DNA of 64,000 bases from Roseburia hominis A2-183 (GCF_000225345.1 NC_015977.1:940001-1004000); one strand, 5' to 3'. Shown: positions 1-7,518, counted from the first letter of the stretch. A program made the numbers and translations. The notes: generated from the sequence alone by a model not told the origin.

Positions 1-462
1 GGCGAGCGGACGGTATATTCAAGGATCGGGCTTCAACATGACTGCATTCTGTTAGAAGAACTGCAGCAGATGAAGGAGGAGGAGATTCGCGGATATGACT
101 GCATCATTGTAGACGAGGTGCAGTTTGCCACGCCGCAGCAGGTGGATTTTCTGTCTGATATTGTGGATTTTATGGATGTGCCGGTGGTCTGTTATGGACT
201 GCGCGCAGATTTCCGTAACCTGCTGTTCCCTGGGAGTGAGCGTCTGATTGCGATTGCGGATGTGATCCAGGAGTTAAAGACGGTGTGCTGGTGCGGCAGA
301 AAAGCTACCTGTAATACGAGATACAACGAGCATGGTATTGTGCGCTCTGGCCCGCAGGTCATGTTAGGAGCAAACGACAGCTATGTGGCGCTCTGCAGAA
401 GACATTTTAAGCTGGGAATGTTAGGACCCGATGCCGAAGCAAAAGAACAGTGTGCGGAGTAG
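1..462 (+). CDS. tdk: Thymidine kinase, 5' end outside window
   Basis: ATP-dependent phosphorylation of thymidine to dTMP in the pyrimidine salvage pathway. The frame is open from base 1, so the N-terminal P-loop part lies outside the window. Visible family marks are SRIGLQHDC near the start, the Walker B-type DEVQF, and the C-terminal zinc ribbon made of CWC, ATC and the closing LCRRHF segment. These fit the type II (bacterial/human TK1-like) thymidine kinases, and the stop lies where that family ends. thyA and folA, which supply dTMP de novo, lie 20 kb downstream. Only the missing 5' end limits the call. Confidence 0.93.
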   Translation, partial: GERTVYSRIGLQHDCILLEELQQMKEEEIRGYDCIIVDEVQFATPQQVDFLSDIVDFMDVPVVCYGLRADFRNLLFPGSERLIAIADVIQELKTVCWCGRKATCNTRYNEHGIVRSGPQVMLGANDSYVALCRRHFKLGMLGPDAEAKEQCAE

Positions 463-522
463 AACCGTTTCTGTTTGGAAAGCGGGCAGGTTTACGCGGC
501 AGGGAATGGAAAGGAATACGAT

Positions 523-1083
523 ATGTTAGAAACGGAACGGCTGCTATTGAGAAAGTGGACAGAGGAAGACGCGGACAGTTTATTTGAATATGCAAAAGAC
601 CCGGAGGTTGGTCCGATTGCAGGATGGCCGCCGCACCGGTCAAGAGAGGAAAGCCTGGATGTGATCCGGAATGTACTAAACGGCAGAGAGTGCTATGCGA
701 TCTGCGAAAAGGGAAATCCAAAAGCAATCGGTGCGATTGAACTGATATTAAACAGACATAACGATACGGAAAATCATGACGAGGAATGTGAGCTGGGGTA
801 CTGGCTTGGAAAACCTTTCTGGGGAAGAGGCTATATGCCGGAGGCAGCAAGAGAAATGATCCGTCATGGATTTGAAGATCTCGGCATGAATACCATATGG
901 TGCGGATATTTTGAGGGCAATCAGAAGTCAAAAAGAGTGCAGGAGAAGATTGGCTTTGTATATCATCACACACGGGAAAAGGTATCCGTGCCGTTAATGA
1001 AGGAAGCGCGTACCGAACATCGAAATATAATGACGAAAGAGCGCTGGATGGCGGAGAGAGAAAAGAATTGTGGAAAAGTATGA
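523..1083 (+). CDS. GNAT-family N-acetyltransferase (RimJ/RimL-like)
   Basis: Predicted acetyl-CoA dependent N-acetyltransferase of the RimJ/RimL type, 186 residues. The start MLETERLLLRKW is the classic opening of this family; an upstream in-frame start at 475 would add a 16-residue tail without family resemblance, and an AAAGGA-like ribosome site lies just before 523. The acetyl-CoA site is the segment ELGYWLGKPFWGRGYMPEA, followed by the family's late YFEGNQKSKRVQEKIGF block. The stop codon overlaps the start of the next acetyltransferase (ATGA), so the two are probably co-translated. The acceptor substrate cannot be told from sequence. Confidence 0.85.
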   Translation: MLETERLLLRKWTEEDADSLFEYAKDPEVGPIAGWPPHRSREESLDVIRNVLNGRECYAICEKGNPKAIGAIELILNRHNDTENHDEECELGYWLGKPFWGRGYMPEAAREMIRHGFEDLGMNTIWCGYFEGNQKSKRVQEKIGFVYHHTREKVSVPLMKEARTEHRNIMTKERWMAEREKNCGKV

Positions 1084-1811
1084 ACGAGATATTGGTAAAG
1101 CAGCTGGCGATTGATTTCTGTACAGAGGAAGGAGCAGTTACCAGCAGGGAAAATATCTTCACGGTGTATACCCCGCTGCAGGGACGCAGGATTTTTGAAG
1201 AAGGGGAATGTTTTCTGAAGATTGCCTGCATCAATGGCAAGATTCTTGCATCCGGTAAGAAGGATATTATTGCATGGGTGAGGGAAACATTTAAAGACAG
1301 AAGCGGCGCCTGGTTCATGGACGTGGAAGCTTTACATGAGCTGGAAGCAGGTTTAAAAATGTTCCACTGCCAGATTGCACAGGCTCATCCATTTTATATT
1401 GCGACCGAAATGTCCGAGGTAGACACGAAAGATTATGAGATCCGAATCTTTGAGGGAGAAGAACTGGAGCCATTCAGAGGAGATGAACGCTTTGGAGAAG
1501 CATTTCTCTTTCATGAGCTGCCCAAGGATGAAATTGGGGTAGGAGCTTACAGAGATGGCGTCCTTCTTGGCATGGCGGGCGCTACAAGCGACAGCGACAG
1601 CATGTGGCAGATTGGAATTAATGTGATGCCGGAGGCAGAAGGACTTGGAATAGGTTCCATGCTTGTTGCGGTCCTGAAAAACGAGATCTTAAAGCGCGGG
1701 AAACTTCCGTTTTATGGCACCTCAATGTCACATATAGCATCGCAGAGAGTAGCACTTGGGGCGGGATTTGTGCCGATGTGGGCGGAACTGTATTGTAAGT
1801 CCTGCAAGTAA
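1080..1811 (+). CDS. GNAT-family N-acetyltransferase with extra N-terminal domain
   Basis: A 243-residue protein whose C-terminal half is a GNAT domain: the acetyl-CoA loop is EGLGIGSMLVAVLKNEI, followed by SQRVALGAGF near the end. The N-terminal ~120 residues do not show a motif I recognise. ATG at 1080 overlaps the preceding stop by four bases, which is the better start than the TTG at 1068. It forms a two-gene unit with the preceding acetyltransferase; both could serve small-molecule or peptide acetylation, but no substrate can be named. Confidence 0.8.
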   Translation: MNEILVKQLAIDFCTEEGAVTSRENIFTVYTPLQGRRIFEEGECFLKIACINGKILASGKKDIIAWVRETFKDRSGAWFMDVEALHELEAGLKMFHCQIAQAHPFYIATEMSEVDTKDYEIRIFEGEELEPFRGDERFGEAFLFHELPKDEIGVGAYRDGVLLGMAGATSDSDSMWQIGINVMPEAEGLGIGSMLVAVLKNEILKRGKLPFYGTSMSHIASQRVALGAGFVPMWAELYCKSCK

Positions 1812-1834
1812 AGGAGAAGGACTCGGTATGGAAA

Positions 1835-1864
1835 AATGACATCCATCGGAAGCCGAATGTCATT
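1835..1864. other. Hairpin after the acetyltransferase pair
   Basis: AATGACAT pairs with ATGTCATT around a short loop, 24 bases after the stop of the second acetyltransferase. There is no T-run behind it, so it is a weak terminator at best; it could protect the 3' end of the message. Confidence 0.35.
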
Positions 1865-1889
1865 CAAGAAAGTTCGGAAAATAAGACAT

Positions 1890-2127
1890 ATAGTGTTGAA
1901 AATATTGGTATAAAATACGGAGCAGAATGGGAATAAACGCTTGTATTTTCACATACTATATGTTAGGACACCAATAGAAATTTGAGGGGTATGTAAGCCC
2001 ATATTAGTGTGTGAATATATGTAACATAAGCTGCCTGTGTGGCAGCCGCTGATATGGCAGTGCCCATTTTTTATAGGTAAAAATAGACATCAATCTACTT
2101 TGACAGGTAGAATTTGATGTCTTTTTT
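1890..2127 (+). ncRNA. Possible structured non-coding RNA (unclassified)
   Basis: This stretch has no gene but many short complementary segments in the + orientation: AAAATAC (about 1913) with GTATTTT (about 1945), a stem ACACcAATA with TATTaGTGT enclosing GGGG/GCCC, and GCTGCC with GGCAGC near 2031-2046. It ends in two T-rich tracts, the second behind a clear terminator stem. That layout is what a small stable RNA would look like, but I do not recognise a known family (it does not read as SRP RNA, tmRNA or RNase P). Treat as a candidate only. Confidence 0.3.
2085..2127 (+). terminator. Rho-independent terminator
   Basis: AGACATCAA pairs with TTGATGTCT, with an inner CTAC/GTAG extension, followed directly by a run of six T. 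A strong intrinsic terminator for whatever is transcribed rightward through the preceding gene-free stretch. Confidence 0.8.
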
Positions 2128-2182
2128 GATTTAACTTTTAACGAAATATCATTATGCCATTAGACAAGGGCAAATAGATTTA

Positions 2183-2354
2183 TCTGTTCTGCGCGGACCG
2201 GAGCGGAGCGAAGAAGTCAGCGTCCGGTGGACGCTGTTAGGCAACGACCGGAGTAGAACGGAGAAGCAAGACGTCCAGTGGACGTCTGTTCTGCGCGGAC
2301 CGGAGCGGAGCGAAGAAGTCAGCGTCCGGTGGACGCTGTTAGGCAACGACCGGA
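2183..2354. repeat. Tandem hairpin-rich repeat, period 102 bp
   Basis: A 70-bp sequence at 2183-2252 recurs without change at 2285-2354. Each copy carries the hairpin AGCGTCC-ggt-GGACGCT; between them sits a related hairpin AGACGTCC/GGACGTCT. A diverged copy lies at 18981 next to the second tRNA-Gly. The unit looks like a dispersed palindromic repeat. Open frames across it are not genes. Confidence 0.85.
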
Positions 2355-2403
2355 CCGGAGCGAAGAAACTCGAATGTTCGAGTCCGGCAGGACTCGATTT
2401 AAC

Positions 2404-2433
2404 AAAAAAGGACATCCATCGGATGCCCTTTTT
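2404..2433 (-). terminator. Terminator of tRNA-Gly (left copy)
   Basis: GGACATCC and GGATGCCC form a hairpin flanked by an A-run on one side and a T-run on the other, directly 3' of the minus-strand tRNA. It can act in both directions. One mismatch distinguishes it from the perfect version at 19091. Confidence 0.8.
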
Positions 2434-2443
2434 ATTAAAAGAG

Positions 2444-2516
2444 AGCGCGAGACGGGACTCGAACCCGCGGCCCCGACCTTGGCAAGGTCGTGCTCCACCA
2501 ACTGAGCCACTCGCGC
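2444..2516 (-). tRNA. tRNA-Gly (anticodon GCC)
   Basis: Read on the minus strand, the acceptor arms GCGCGAG and CTCGCGC pair, the anticodon loop is TTGCCAA between CGACC and GGTCG, and the T arm contains GGTTCGAGTCC. Length is 73 bases with T as discriminator; CCA is not encoded. An identical gene lies at 19131-19203. Confidence 0.97.
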
Positions 2517-2557
2517 ATAGGTTGTTGTGTCGGTTATGTCTGCCAGACACATTTGAT

Positions 2558-2586
2558 ATCATACAACATGAGTTACAATTTGTCAA
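2558..2586 (-). promoter_or_regulatory. Promoter of tRNA-Gly (left copy)
   Basis: On the minus strand, TTGACA (2581-2586) and TATGAT (2558-2563) are separated by 17 bases, a near-consensus sigma-A promoter about 40 bases ahead of the tRNA. Confidence 0.75.
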
Positions 2587-2638
2587 CACTAAATTTGAAA
2601 TATTTATGCAGATTTTTAGGCGACATACAATAAAAAAG

Positions 2639-2667
2639 TTGACACCAAATGCGATACCACATAAAAT
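2639..2667 (+). promoter_or_regulatory. Promoter of hicAB
   Basis: TTGACA (2639-2644) and TAAAAT (2662-2667) with a 17-base spacer, 20 bases ahead of the reconstructed hicA start. Confidence 0.7.
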
Positions 2668-2687
2668 AAAATCAAGAGATATAAAGA

Positions 2688-2943
2688 ATGTCAAAGTGGG
2701 ATAAACTGATAACACATATATGCAATTTATCGAAAGACCTCCGGTTTGAAGAGTTGCGGAATATTGGAAAGCTACGGATATGAGATGAATGCACCGAGAA
2801 GCGGAAGCAGTCATTATACGTTCAGAAAACAGGGCTGTATGCCAGTTACAATACCGAAGCATGAACCAATCAAGAAAGTTTATGTGGAAATGGTGCGGCA
2901 GATTGTAGAAAGCGAGGCGAAGAATGATGAAGACGCTGAATGA
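2688..2943 (+). pseudogene. hicA: HicA-type toxin gene, frameshifted
   Basis: HicA toxins are small mRNA interferases with a double-stranded-RNA-binding-like fold. The segment GSSHYTFRK (catalytic His region) and the tail MVRQIVESE are typical. The downstream frame alone begins at a TTG at 2746 with no ribosome site. Reading from ATG 2688 gives MSKWDKLITHICNLSKDLRF, the expected N-terminus, but in another frame; the frames join at about 2757-2761, so one extra base (or two lost) breaks the gene. The stop overlaps hicB by 20 bases. The toxin is therefore probably inactive, unless the shift is a sequencing error. Confidence 0.7.
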
Positions 2944-3289
2944 TTACATGGCAATGTCTTATCGTATGGAAATTGTAGAAGATAAAGATGAAGGTGGATT
3001 TGTGGTTTCTTATCCGGATTTGCCTGGCTGCATTACCTGTGGTGAAACTGTAGAAAGTGCGGTGGCGAATGCACTGGATGCGAAAAAGGCGTGGCTTGAA
3101 GCTGCATTGGAAGATGGCGTGGAGATTCATGAACCAGACAGTCTGGAAGATTATTCCGGTCAGTTTAAGCTGAGAATTCCTCGGAGCCTGCACAGATCAC
3201 TGGCAGAACATTCGCAAAGAGAAGGAATTAGCATGAACCAGTATTGTGTATATCTTCTTTCCAGAAATGATGCAGTCTTTTCAAAATAA
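2924..3289 (+). CDS. hicB: HicB-type antitoxin
   Basis: 121 residues: an N-terminal HicB-like fold with the typical GGFVVSYPDLPGCITCGET block (about residues 22-41), then a ribbon-helix-helix type DNA-binding tail (LRIPRSLHRSLAEHSQREG, about 88-106). HicB neutralises HicA and represses the operon. The gene overlaps hicA and shares its promoter at 2639. Its partner is frameshifted, so this may now be an orphan antitoxin, which could also neutralise related toxins elsewhere (inference). Confidence 0.9.
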   Translation: MMKTLNDYMAMSYRMEIVEDKDEGGFVVSYPDLPGCITCGETVESAVANALDAKKAWLEAALEDGVEIHEPDSLEDYSGQFKLRIPRSLHRSLAEHSQREGISMNQYCVYLLSRNDAVFSK

Positions 3290-3324
3290 CGATTGTGAAA
3301 CACTTATGCTATGCTTGCTTTGAA

Positions 3325-3375
3325 GTGGCAACAAATTGGCAACAGAAAATCAGCGGGCCAAAATAATATATGTAA
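3325..3375. repeat. Left 51-bp direct repeat bracketing the defence genes
   Basis: Begins GTGGCAACAAATTGGCAAC and ends AATATATGTAA. The same 51-base frame recurs at 18785-18835 with about 38 matching positions and no gap. It lies between hicB and the hsdR remnant, outside any gene, and contains an internal TGGCAAC duplication. It could be an old recombination or target-site boundary of the defence cargo. Confidence 0.6.
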
Positions 3376-3402
3376 CAGAATGGCAGAAAAAACGAAACAA
3401 AT

Positions 3403-3720
3403 ATGTTTGAATCCATCTTTGGATTTGCCGATACAAAATCCTCATTTGCAGATTGGCTCAATAATCAGAATGTTCGTAACCAATTAAAACTTGATATAAA
3501 AATCTGCTTGGTGAAGAATGGTTATCCACCACAGTATAGTCCGGAAGTATTCAACAAAGTTATGGAACAGGTGGAGAATTTTGAGGAGTATTCCGTAACA
3601 GAAGATGAAGAAAATGAAGTAGATAATTCTGTAAAGATTTATCAATATGAGCCAGAGTATAAGGTGATGAAGGTGGCAGAAGATTCGATACATTATGGTG
3701 ATTCAAAAAATAATCAGTAG
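3403..3720 (+). pseudogene. Remnant of type I restriction subunit HsdR (C-terminus)
   Basis: 105 residues. The stretch VRNQLKLDIKICLVKNGYPP and following PEVFNKVMEQVENFEE resemble the extreme C-terminus of type I restriction endonuclease R subunits; the motor and nuclease domains are absent. There is no clear ribosome binding site before ATG 3403. The last ~40 residues are acidic and unlike HsdR. Either a relic left after replacement of a restriction locus by the present defence genes, or a small protein descended from that domain. No hsdM or hsdS is in the window. Confidence 0.6.
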
Positions 3721-3733
3721 GGAGGTGCTGAAG

Positions 3734-5230
3734 ATGAAGTACATTTTTTTCTATGATGAAACAGAACATAGTAGAAAGATTAATTATGAAACTGTTACCG
3801 CGAATAATTACTATGATAATTTCATAACAGGAATTGTAGGGTGGAAAGCAGAAGATGATAAATGTATTTCTGACAGATACCTTGCTTTTGAATCGAAGTA
3901 TGATTATAGAAAAAAAGACGGAGAATTAAAGAGTCAGACTATGAAAGCAAAAGATTTTAGGCTTGGGTTTGCTTCTCTTAATAATCGTACGATTGAGTTA
4001 TATGAAGACCTTGTATCACTATTTGACGAGAAAATAATTATTTATTTCTCTGTGTTTAGCAAAATAGAGTATGTTATTAGCCAGCTGTTTGTAAATTATC
4101 ATAATTCTATGTTTGTTGATGTTGATTACATGAAATACTCAATAATTAAGGCTATCAATGTATATCGACCACAAAATGTGATAGAAGCAATTTATAAAGA
4201 GCCACAAATATTTGTTAAAGAACTACGGTCTTTTTTAGAAGATAGGATTATTAAAAATCAAGCGAATACTGCTTTGAAAGAGCATGAGAATCAAGCATTT
4301 CAGGAAATACTTTTACTGCTTGAGGACACAGAGGTACCCGAAACATTAGATTGGTCCTATTTTGCACCTTTTGATGGATTTAAGAAATTGTTGACAGAGA
4401 TGAATGTTAATGAATATCAGTTGATGATTGACCGAGAAGGAAAAGAATCGCATACATTGAATTCTGCAAAGAATGTAGGACTTAAAAATGTCATCGAAGA
4501 AGATTCTAAGGATTATGTTGGAATCAGAATGGCTGATATTCTTGCTGGATTGATATCTCGATTGATGCAATCATTGAAGATATCGTTAACTGGAGATTAT
4601 AAAGATGGGAAAATGAAGAAGACACTTTTAGATTCGGGCTGGTTTGCATTGAATCAAAGACAGCTTGATTTGTATAAAAAATTATATAGGGTAATTTGTG
4701 AGAATAATGACTATTGGTACAAATCTTTTTCTGGAATTTATTCGGATGATTTGGTGGCTTTTGTAGCACTTCTTCAATTTATGAATCATTTTTCAGATGC
4801 AGATGAGATTCGTAATAGTAAGATAGAAATGCAACCAGAATATTATAATGCTTTTGTCTGCGAGAGCTTGAACGAACGTTATAAAATAATGAGGAACAAA
4901 TTACCGATTGATCCTATAGTAGAAAATGGAAAAGATTATTTTTATAATCAAAGAGGCGCAAAGGTTTATAAGGATATTAACAAGCAACCTATGTTGCCAT
5001 TACATAGTGGACAGAATGAGTTTTATGTTCTTTCAGTTGGATTTTCACAGAATAGGACCCCATTAGTAACAATCTCTGAAAATGATAAGCCGATATGTTA
5101 TAGATTGCCGAATGAGTACAGTGATTGGACTATGACTGTTGCTGGGTTTTCCAGTATGGGTGAAAGATTATTTTCATCAAAAGTGTTATTTTCATTAATT
5201 GGTGGAAGGTATTTGGTTGATATTTTATAG
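3734..5230 (+). CDS. DUF3800-domain protein (predicted RNase H-like), defence context
   Basis: 498 residues. The opening MKYIFFYDETEHSRK and the later RMADILAGLISRLMQSL match the first acidic strand and the terminal Asp helix of DUF3800 proteins, a family with a predicted RNase H-like nuclease fold that is common in phage-defence loci. Function is not established. The ~180 residues after the DUF3800 core (from about 330) are not recognised. ATG 3734 follows a good GGGAGGTG site; the longer frame from 3695 overlaps the previous gene and lacks one. It is followed after 53 bases by a HEPN-like gene, suggesting a two-gene unit. Confidence 0.65.
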   Translation: MKYIFFYDETEHSRKINYETVTANNYYDNFITGIVGWKAEDDKCISDRYLAFESKYDYRKKDGELKSQTMKAKDFRLGFASLNNRTIELYEDLVSLFDEKIIIYFSVFSKIEYVISQLFVNYHNSMFVDVDYMKYSIIKAINVYRPQNVIEAIYKEPQIFVKELRSFLEDRIIKNQANTALKEHENQAFQEILLLLEDTEVPETLDWSYFAPFDGFKKLLTEMNVNEYQLMIDREGKESHTLNSAKNVGLKNVIEEDSKDYVGIRMADILAGLISRLMQSLKISLTGDYKDGKMKKTLLDSGWFALNQRQLDLYKKLYRVICENNDYWYKSFSGIYSDDLVAFVALLQFMNHFSDADEIRNSKIEMQPEYYNAFVCESLNERYKIMRNKLPIDPIVENGKDYFYNQRGAKVYKDINKQPMLPLHSGQNEFYVLSVGFSQNRTPLVTISENDKPICYRLPNEYSDWTMTVAGFSSMGERLFSSKVLFSLIGGRYLVDIL

Positions 5231-5283
5231 ATTTTAGGCATTTTAGAAATTTAAATATATAGTTTTGAAAAGTAGGTGAATGA

Positions 5284-5937
5284 ATGGAAAAGATTTTTTC
5301 GTATAATGTAGATATAGACAAAACAGCATATATGAATTGGAGAACCAGACAGCATCAACCCATTCATGATATGATGATTATTGCTGATGGATACATGAAG
5401 GCAGCGATAATGCTTGCACAAGATTGTTTGCAGGATAATGGAGATAAAAAGGCGGATATTGTAGTTTTCCCAATGCTGTTTTCGGCAAACCATGCAATAG
5501 AGTTGTATCTAAAATCTATAAACTGGTCTTTGGATATGTTGCTGAACATGAAAGAGTCATTTTGTGGAGGTCACGATATCAGGCAAATATGGAACACAGT
5601 AAAGAAACGTATGATAGGTTTTGAAACCGATAAAGAACAACGAAAACAATTTAAGGAAATGACAAAAGAACTGAACGACTATATTTTAGAATTATATGAC
5701 AAAATAGATAAAGATCATAATGCTAATGCAAAGATGAAAAATATGGATTTTTCACGGTATCCGTTTAATGCCGATGACGAATATCATTTTTATATCGAAA
5801 ATTATGGAAATGAAGTTGTTGATTTAGAGATGTTTGTGGAGATATTCAAAAAGATAGGTGATAACTTAAATTGTATTGCTGGATATTATGAAGAAATGGC
5901 AACATTTGTTCCTGATTATGATAGAGAGAAGGAGTGA
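5284..5937 (+). CDS. HEPN-like helical protein, unknown function
   Basis: 217 residues, mostly helical. The motif FPMLFSANHAIELYLKSI followed by GGHDIRQIW resembles HEPN-superfamily proteins, many of which are RNases or partners in toxin-antitoxin and abortive-infection systems. An RX5H arrangement (RQHQPIH, about residues 22-28) fits the HEPN RNase spacing but lies in an unusual place, so catalysis is uncertain. A ribosome site AGTAGGTGA precedes ATG 5284. It sits between the DUF3800 gene and the DUF4869 gene, six bases from the latter, in one long rightward transcription unit. Confidence 0.5.
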   Translation: MEKIFSYNVDIDKTAYMNWRTRQHQPIHDMMIIADGYMKAAIMLAQDCLQDNGDKKADIVVFPMLFSANHAIELYLKSINWSLDMLLNMKESFCGGHDIRQIWNTVKKRMIGFETDKEQRKQFKEMTKELNDYILELYDKIDKDHNANAKMKNMDFSRYPFNADDEYHFYIENYGNEVVDLEMFVEIFKKIGDNLNCIAGYYEEMATFVPDYDREKE

Positions 5938-5943
5938 CACCGA

Positions 5944-6396
5944 ATGATATATATATATACAGAAAAAAAAGATTCCAACGACTGGATACTTCAAAACGAT
6001 TTGTATTTCAATTTGAATACAAGTAATGAAGAAATGTCCCAATATGAAATAAATCTCATTCAGAAAGTAGATGAGGCAAAGCTGACACCAGACAAGCACA
6101 TTGAAACAAAATATGGTTTAGGTACAATCCGTAATTTGTCATCTGGCTGCAAGACATTACTTAATATCGTAAAGCATCCTGATAAGGTAGTAAATGTAGA
6201 AGAATGTGGTCCGAATGTACTTAGAATCATTTTTTCTATGGATAATATAAAAATTTACATGTCCAGACCAACGCTTTTTGATATCCCGGATGATGTGCAA
6301 ATCAGATTCAATGATTCTGATATAGTGACCGGAGGGAGAGGTTATAATGCCTGGTGGAGTAAGGAGTATGAAAGGAGAGAAGCAGATGATTTATAA
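5944..6396 (+). CDS. DUF4869-like protein, first gene of a putative three-gene unit
   Basis: 150 residues. The pattern of a short Tyr/Phe-rich N-terminus, LGTIRNLSSGCKTLLNIVKH, then a CGPN segment and a late strand-rich tail resembles the uncharacterised DUF4869 family of Firmicutes, recalled rather than searched. No catalytic motif is evident. It overlaps the next gene (P-loop ATPase) by 11 bases, implying translational coupling. The role is unknown; its fixed place ahead of an ATPase and a TOPRIM-like gene suggests a sensor or inhibitor subunit (inference). Confidence 0.5.
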   Translation: MIYIYTEKKDSNDWILQNDLYFNLNTSNEEMSQYEINLIQKVDEAKLTPDKHIETKYGLGTIRNLSSGCKTLLNIVKHPDKVVNVEECGPNVLRIIFSMDNIKIYMSRPTLFDIPDDVQIRFNDSDIVTGGRGYNAWWSKEYERREADDL

Positions 6397-6787
6397 GAAT
6401 ATTACATTTAAAGCAGATCCATTTTCATACGATTTAGAATTTGATGACAGGATTACTCTTGTTGGTGGAGATAGTGGTACTGGAAAAACAGTGCTTTATG
6501 AAATGTTAGAAGATCTACGATTAACTAATGAATACAAAGCTATAAAGTTGTTTAACTACAAATCAGATAATTTCTCAGAATCGATTGAACAGTGCAGAGA
6601 TAGTTTTATTGTAGTCGATAATGCAGATAATTTGATTAATGATGAGATCAGACGTTTTATTAATTTTGAGCCGTCGAATCAATATATGCTTTTCCTACGA
6701 AATTGTGATGGCCTCAATGTTTCAGATAAGAGTTTTAAGGTGCTGAAGTTTGGCAATAATAGGATAACACTGGAAGAGGAGTTGTGA
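6386..6787 (+). CDS. Small P-loop ATPase (mini-ATPase)
   Basis: 133 residues from ATG 6386, which has the site AGGAGAGAAGC. The Walker A GGDSGTGKT is at about residues 28-36, and a Walker B-like strand FIVVDNAD at about 75-82. That is little more than the core of a P-loop domain: no signature helix, helicase motifs or C-terminal lid are seen. It overlaps the DUF4869-like gene and ends one base before the next gene. Such a minimal ATPase probably works as a subunit with its neighbours rather than alone (inference). Confidence 0.7.
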   Translation: MIYKNITFKADPFSYDLEFDDRITLVGGDSGTGKTVLYEMLEDLRLTNEYKAIKLFNYKSDNFSESIEQCRDSFIVVDNADNLINDEIRRFINFEPSNQYMLFLRNCDGLNVSDKSFKVLKFGNNRITLEEEL

Positions 6788-6788
6788 T

Positions 6789-7466
6789 ATGAAATATTTA
6801 TGGACAGAAGACACTGGTGCTGGACTCCACTTCTGGAAGTTAGTCAATCAGCTTTTCTTTGATGATGCACTTGTGGTCGAAAGTAAAGAAAGCAATCAGG
6901 GCTTATTGGATGCATTGGCAGAGATAGACATTAAAGAGGACGATAAGTATTATATTGCGTTTGATTGTGTGGTTGATAATCAGGATATTCGTAATAAGTA
7001 TCGTATGTTGAAATCAATAGAAGATAAGGCAGAAGGGAAGATTATCATTCTGGATATGATTTGTTTTGAATACCTGATTCTTGCTTTTGATAAGCTGGTG
7101 GCATGGACAGGTACCGGAAAGACAGATAAAATCAAAATTCGTGAAGAGGTTTTATCAGCAATTGAGAATCATAGAATCAACTTGTCAAAGATTGATGATG
7201 AGAAGACATTACAGTACTTGGCAGGTTTTAAGAGATACTCTACAGAGCGTGTGATGAAATCATTGGTGGGTGAATTTACACAAAACGAGAAGTGGTCTGT
7301 TAAGGGGCAGCTTATGGGTGAATGCTGGTATAAGGATTGTTGTGTATCTGAACATACGGATAGTCTTAGGTGTGGAAAGCCTGAGATTGATGATGGTAGT
7401 GAGAAGATGAGGATGTTGATAAAGTCGGAGGAAGTACAAAGAGTGATTGGAGAAGGCATTATTTAA
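6789..7466 (+). CDS. TOPRIM/DUF4435-like candidate nuclease subunit
   Basis: 225 residues, no confident family. The N-terminal half has the order expected of a TOPRIM fold: an acidic residue in TEDTGAGLHFWKLVNQLF, then VESKESNQGLLDAL, then a strand ending in acidic residues, YYIAFDCVVDNQD (about residues 50-62). DUF4435/OLD nucleases show a comparable E...DxD layout. The C-terminal part carries several Cys residues (WYKDCC, RCGKP). Immediately adjacent to the mini-ATPase, this would recreate an ATPase plus TOPRIM pairing as in OLD and PARIS systems, in miniature. The fold call is by eye. Confidence 0.4.
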   Translation: MKYLWTEDTGAGLHFWKLVNQLFFDDALVVESKESNQGLLDALAEIDIKEDDKYYIAFDCVVDNQDIRNKYRMLKSIEDKAEGKIIILDMICFEYLILAFDKLVAWTGTGKTDKIKIREEVLSAIENHRINLSKIDDEKTLQYLAGFKRYSTERVMKSLVGEFTQNEKWSVKGQLMGECWYKDCCVSEHTDSLRCGKPEIDDGSEKMRMLIKSEEVQRVIGEGII

Positions 7467-7518
7467 AAATATATCTACTTAACAATTGATAGCTGTATTG
7501 TGAAAAGGAAGTGAAGAT

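Larger units (their letters stand above)
2293..2587. repeat. Left copy of ~295-bp tRNA-Gly direct repeat
   Basis: The segment from the hairpin repeat through terminator, tRNA-Gly gene and its promoter recurs at 18981-19274 in the same orientation (offset 16687-16688 bases). The tRNA gene itself is identical; the flanks differ at scattered positions. The two copies bracket the AT-rich accessory island. Confidence 0.85.

Noticed and set aside
407..1318. 303-residue minus-strand frame opposite the acetyltransferases
   Set aside because: Composition is that of an antisense shadow, no start signals, and both real genes on the other strand have family motifs.
2152..2862. Long frames on both strands across the repeats and tRNA-Gly
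   Set aside because: They translate the tRNA gene, its terminator and hairpin repeats; the same frames reappear at the second tRNA copy.
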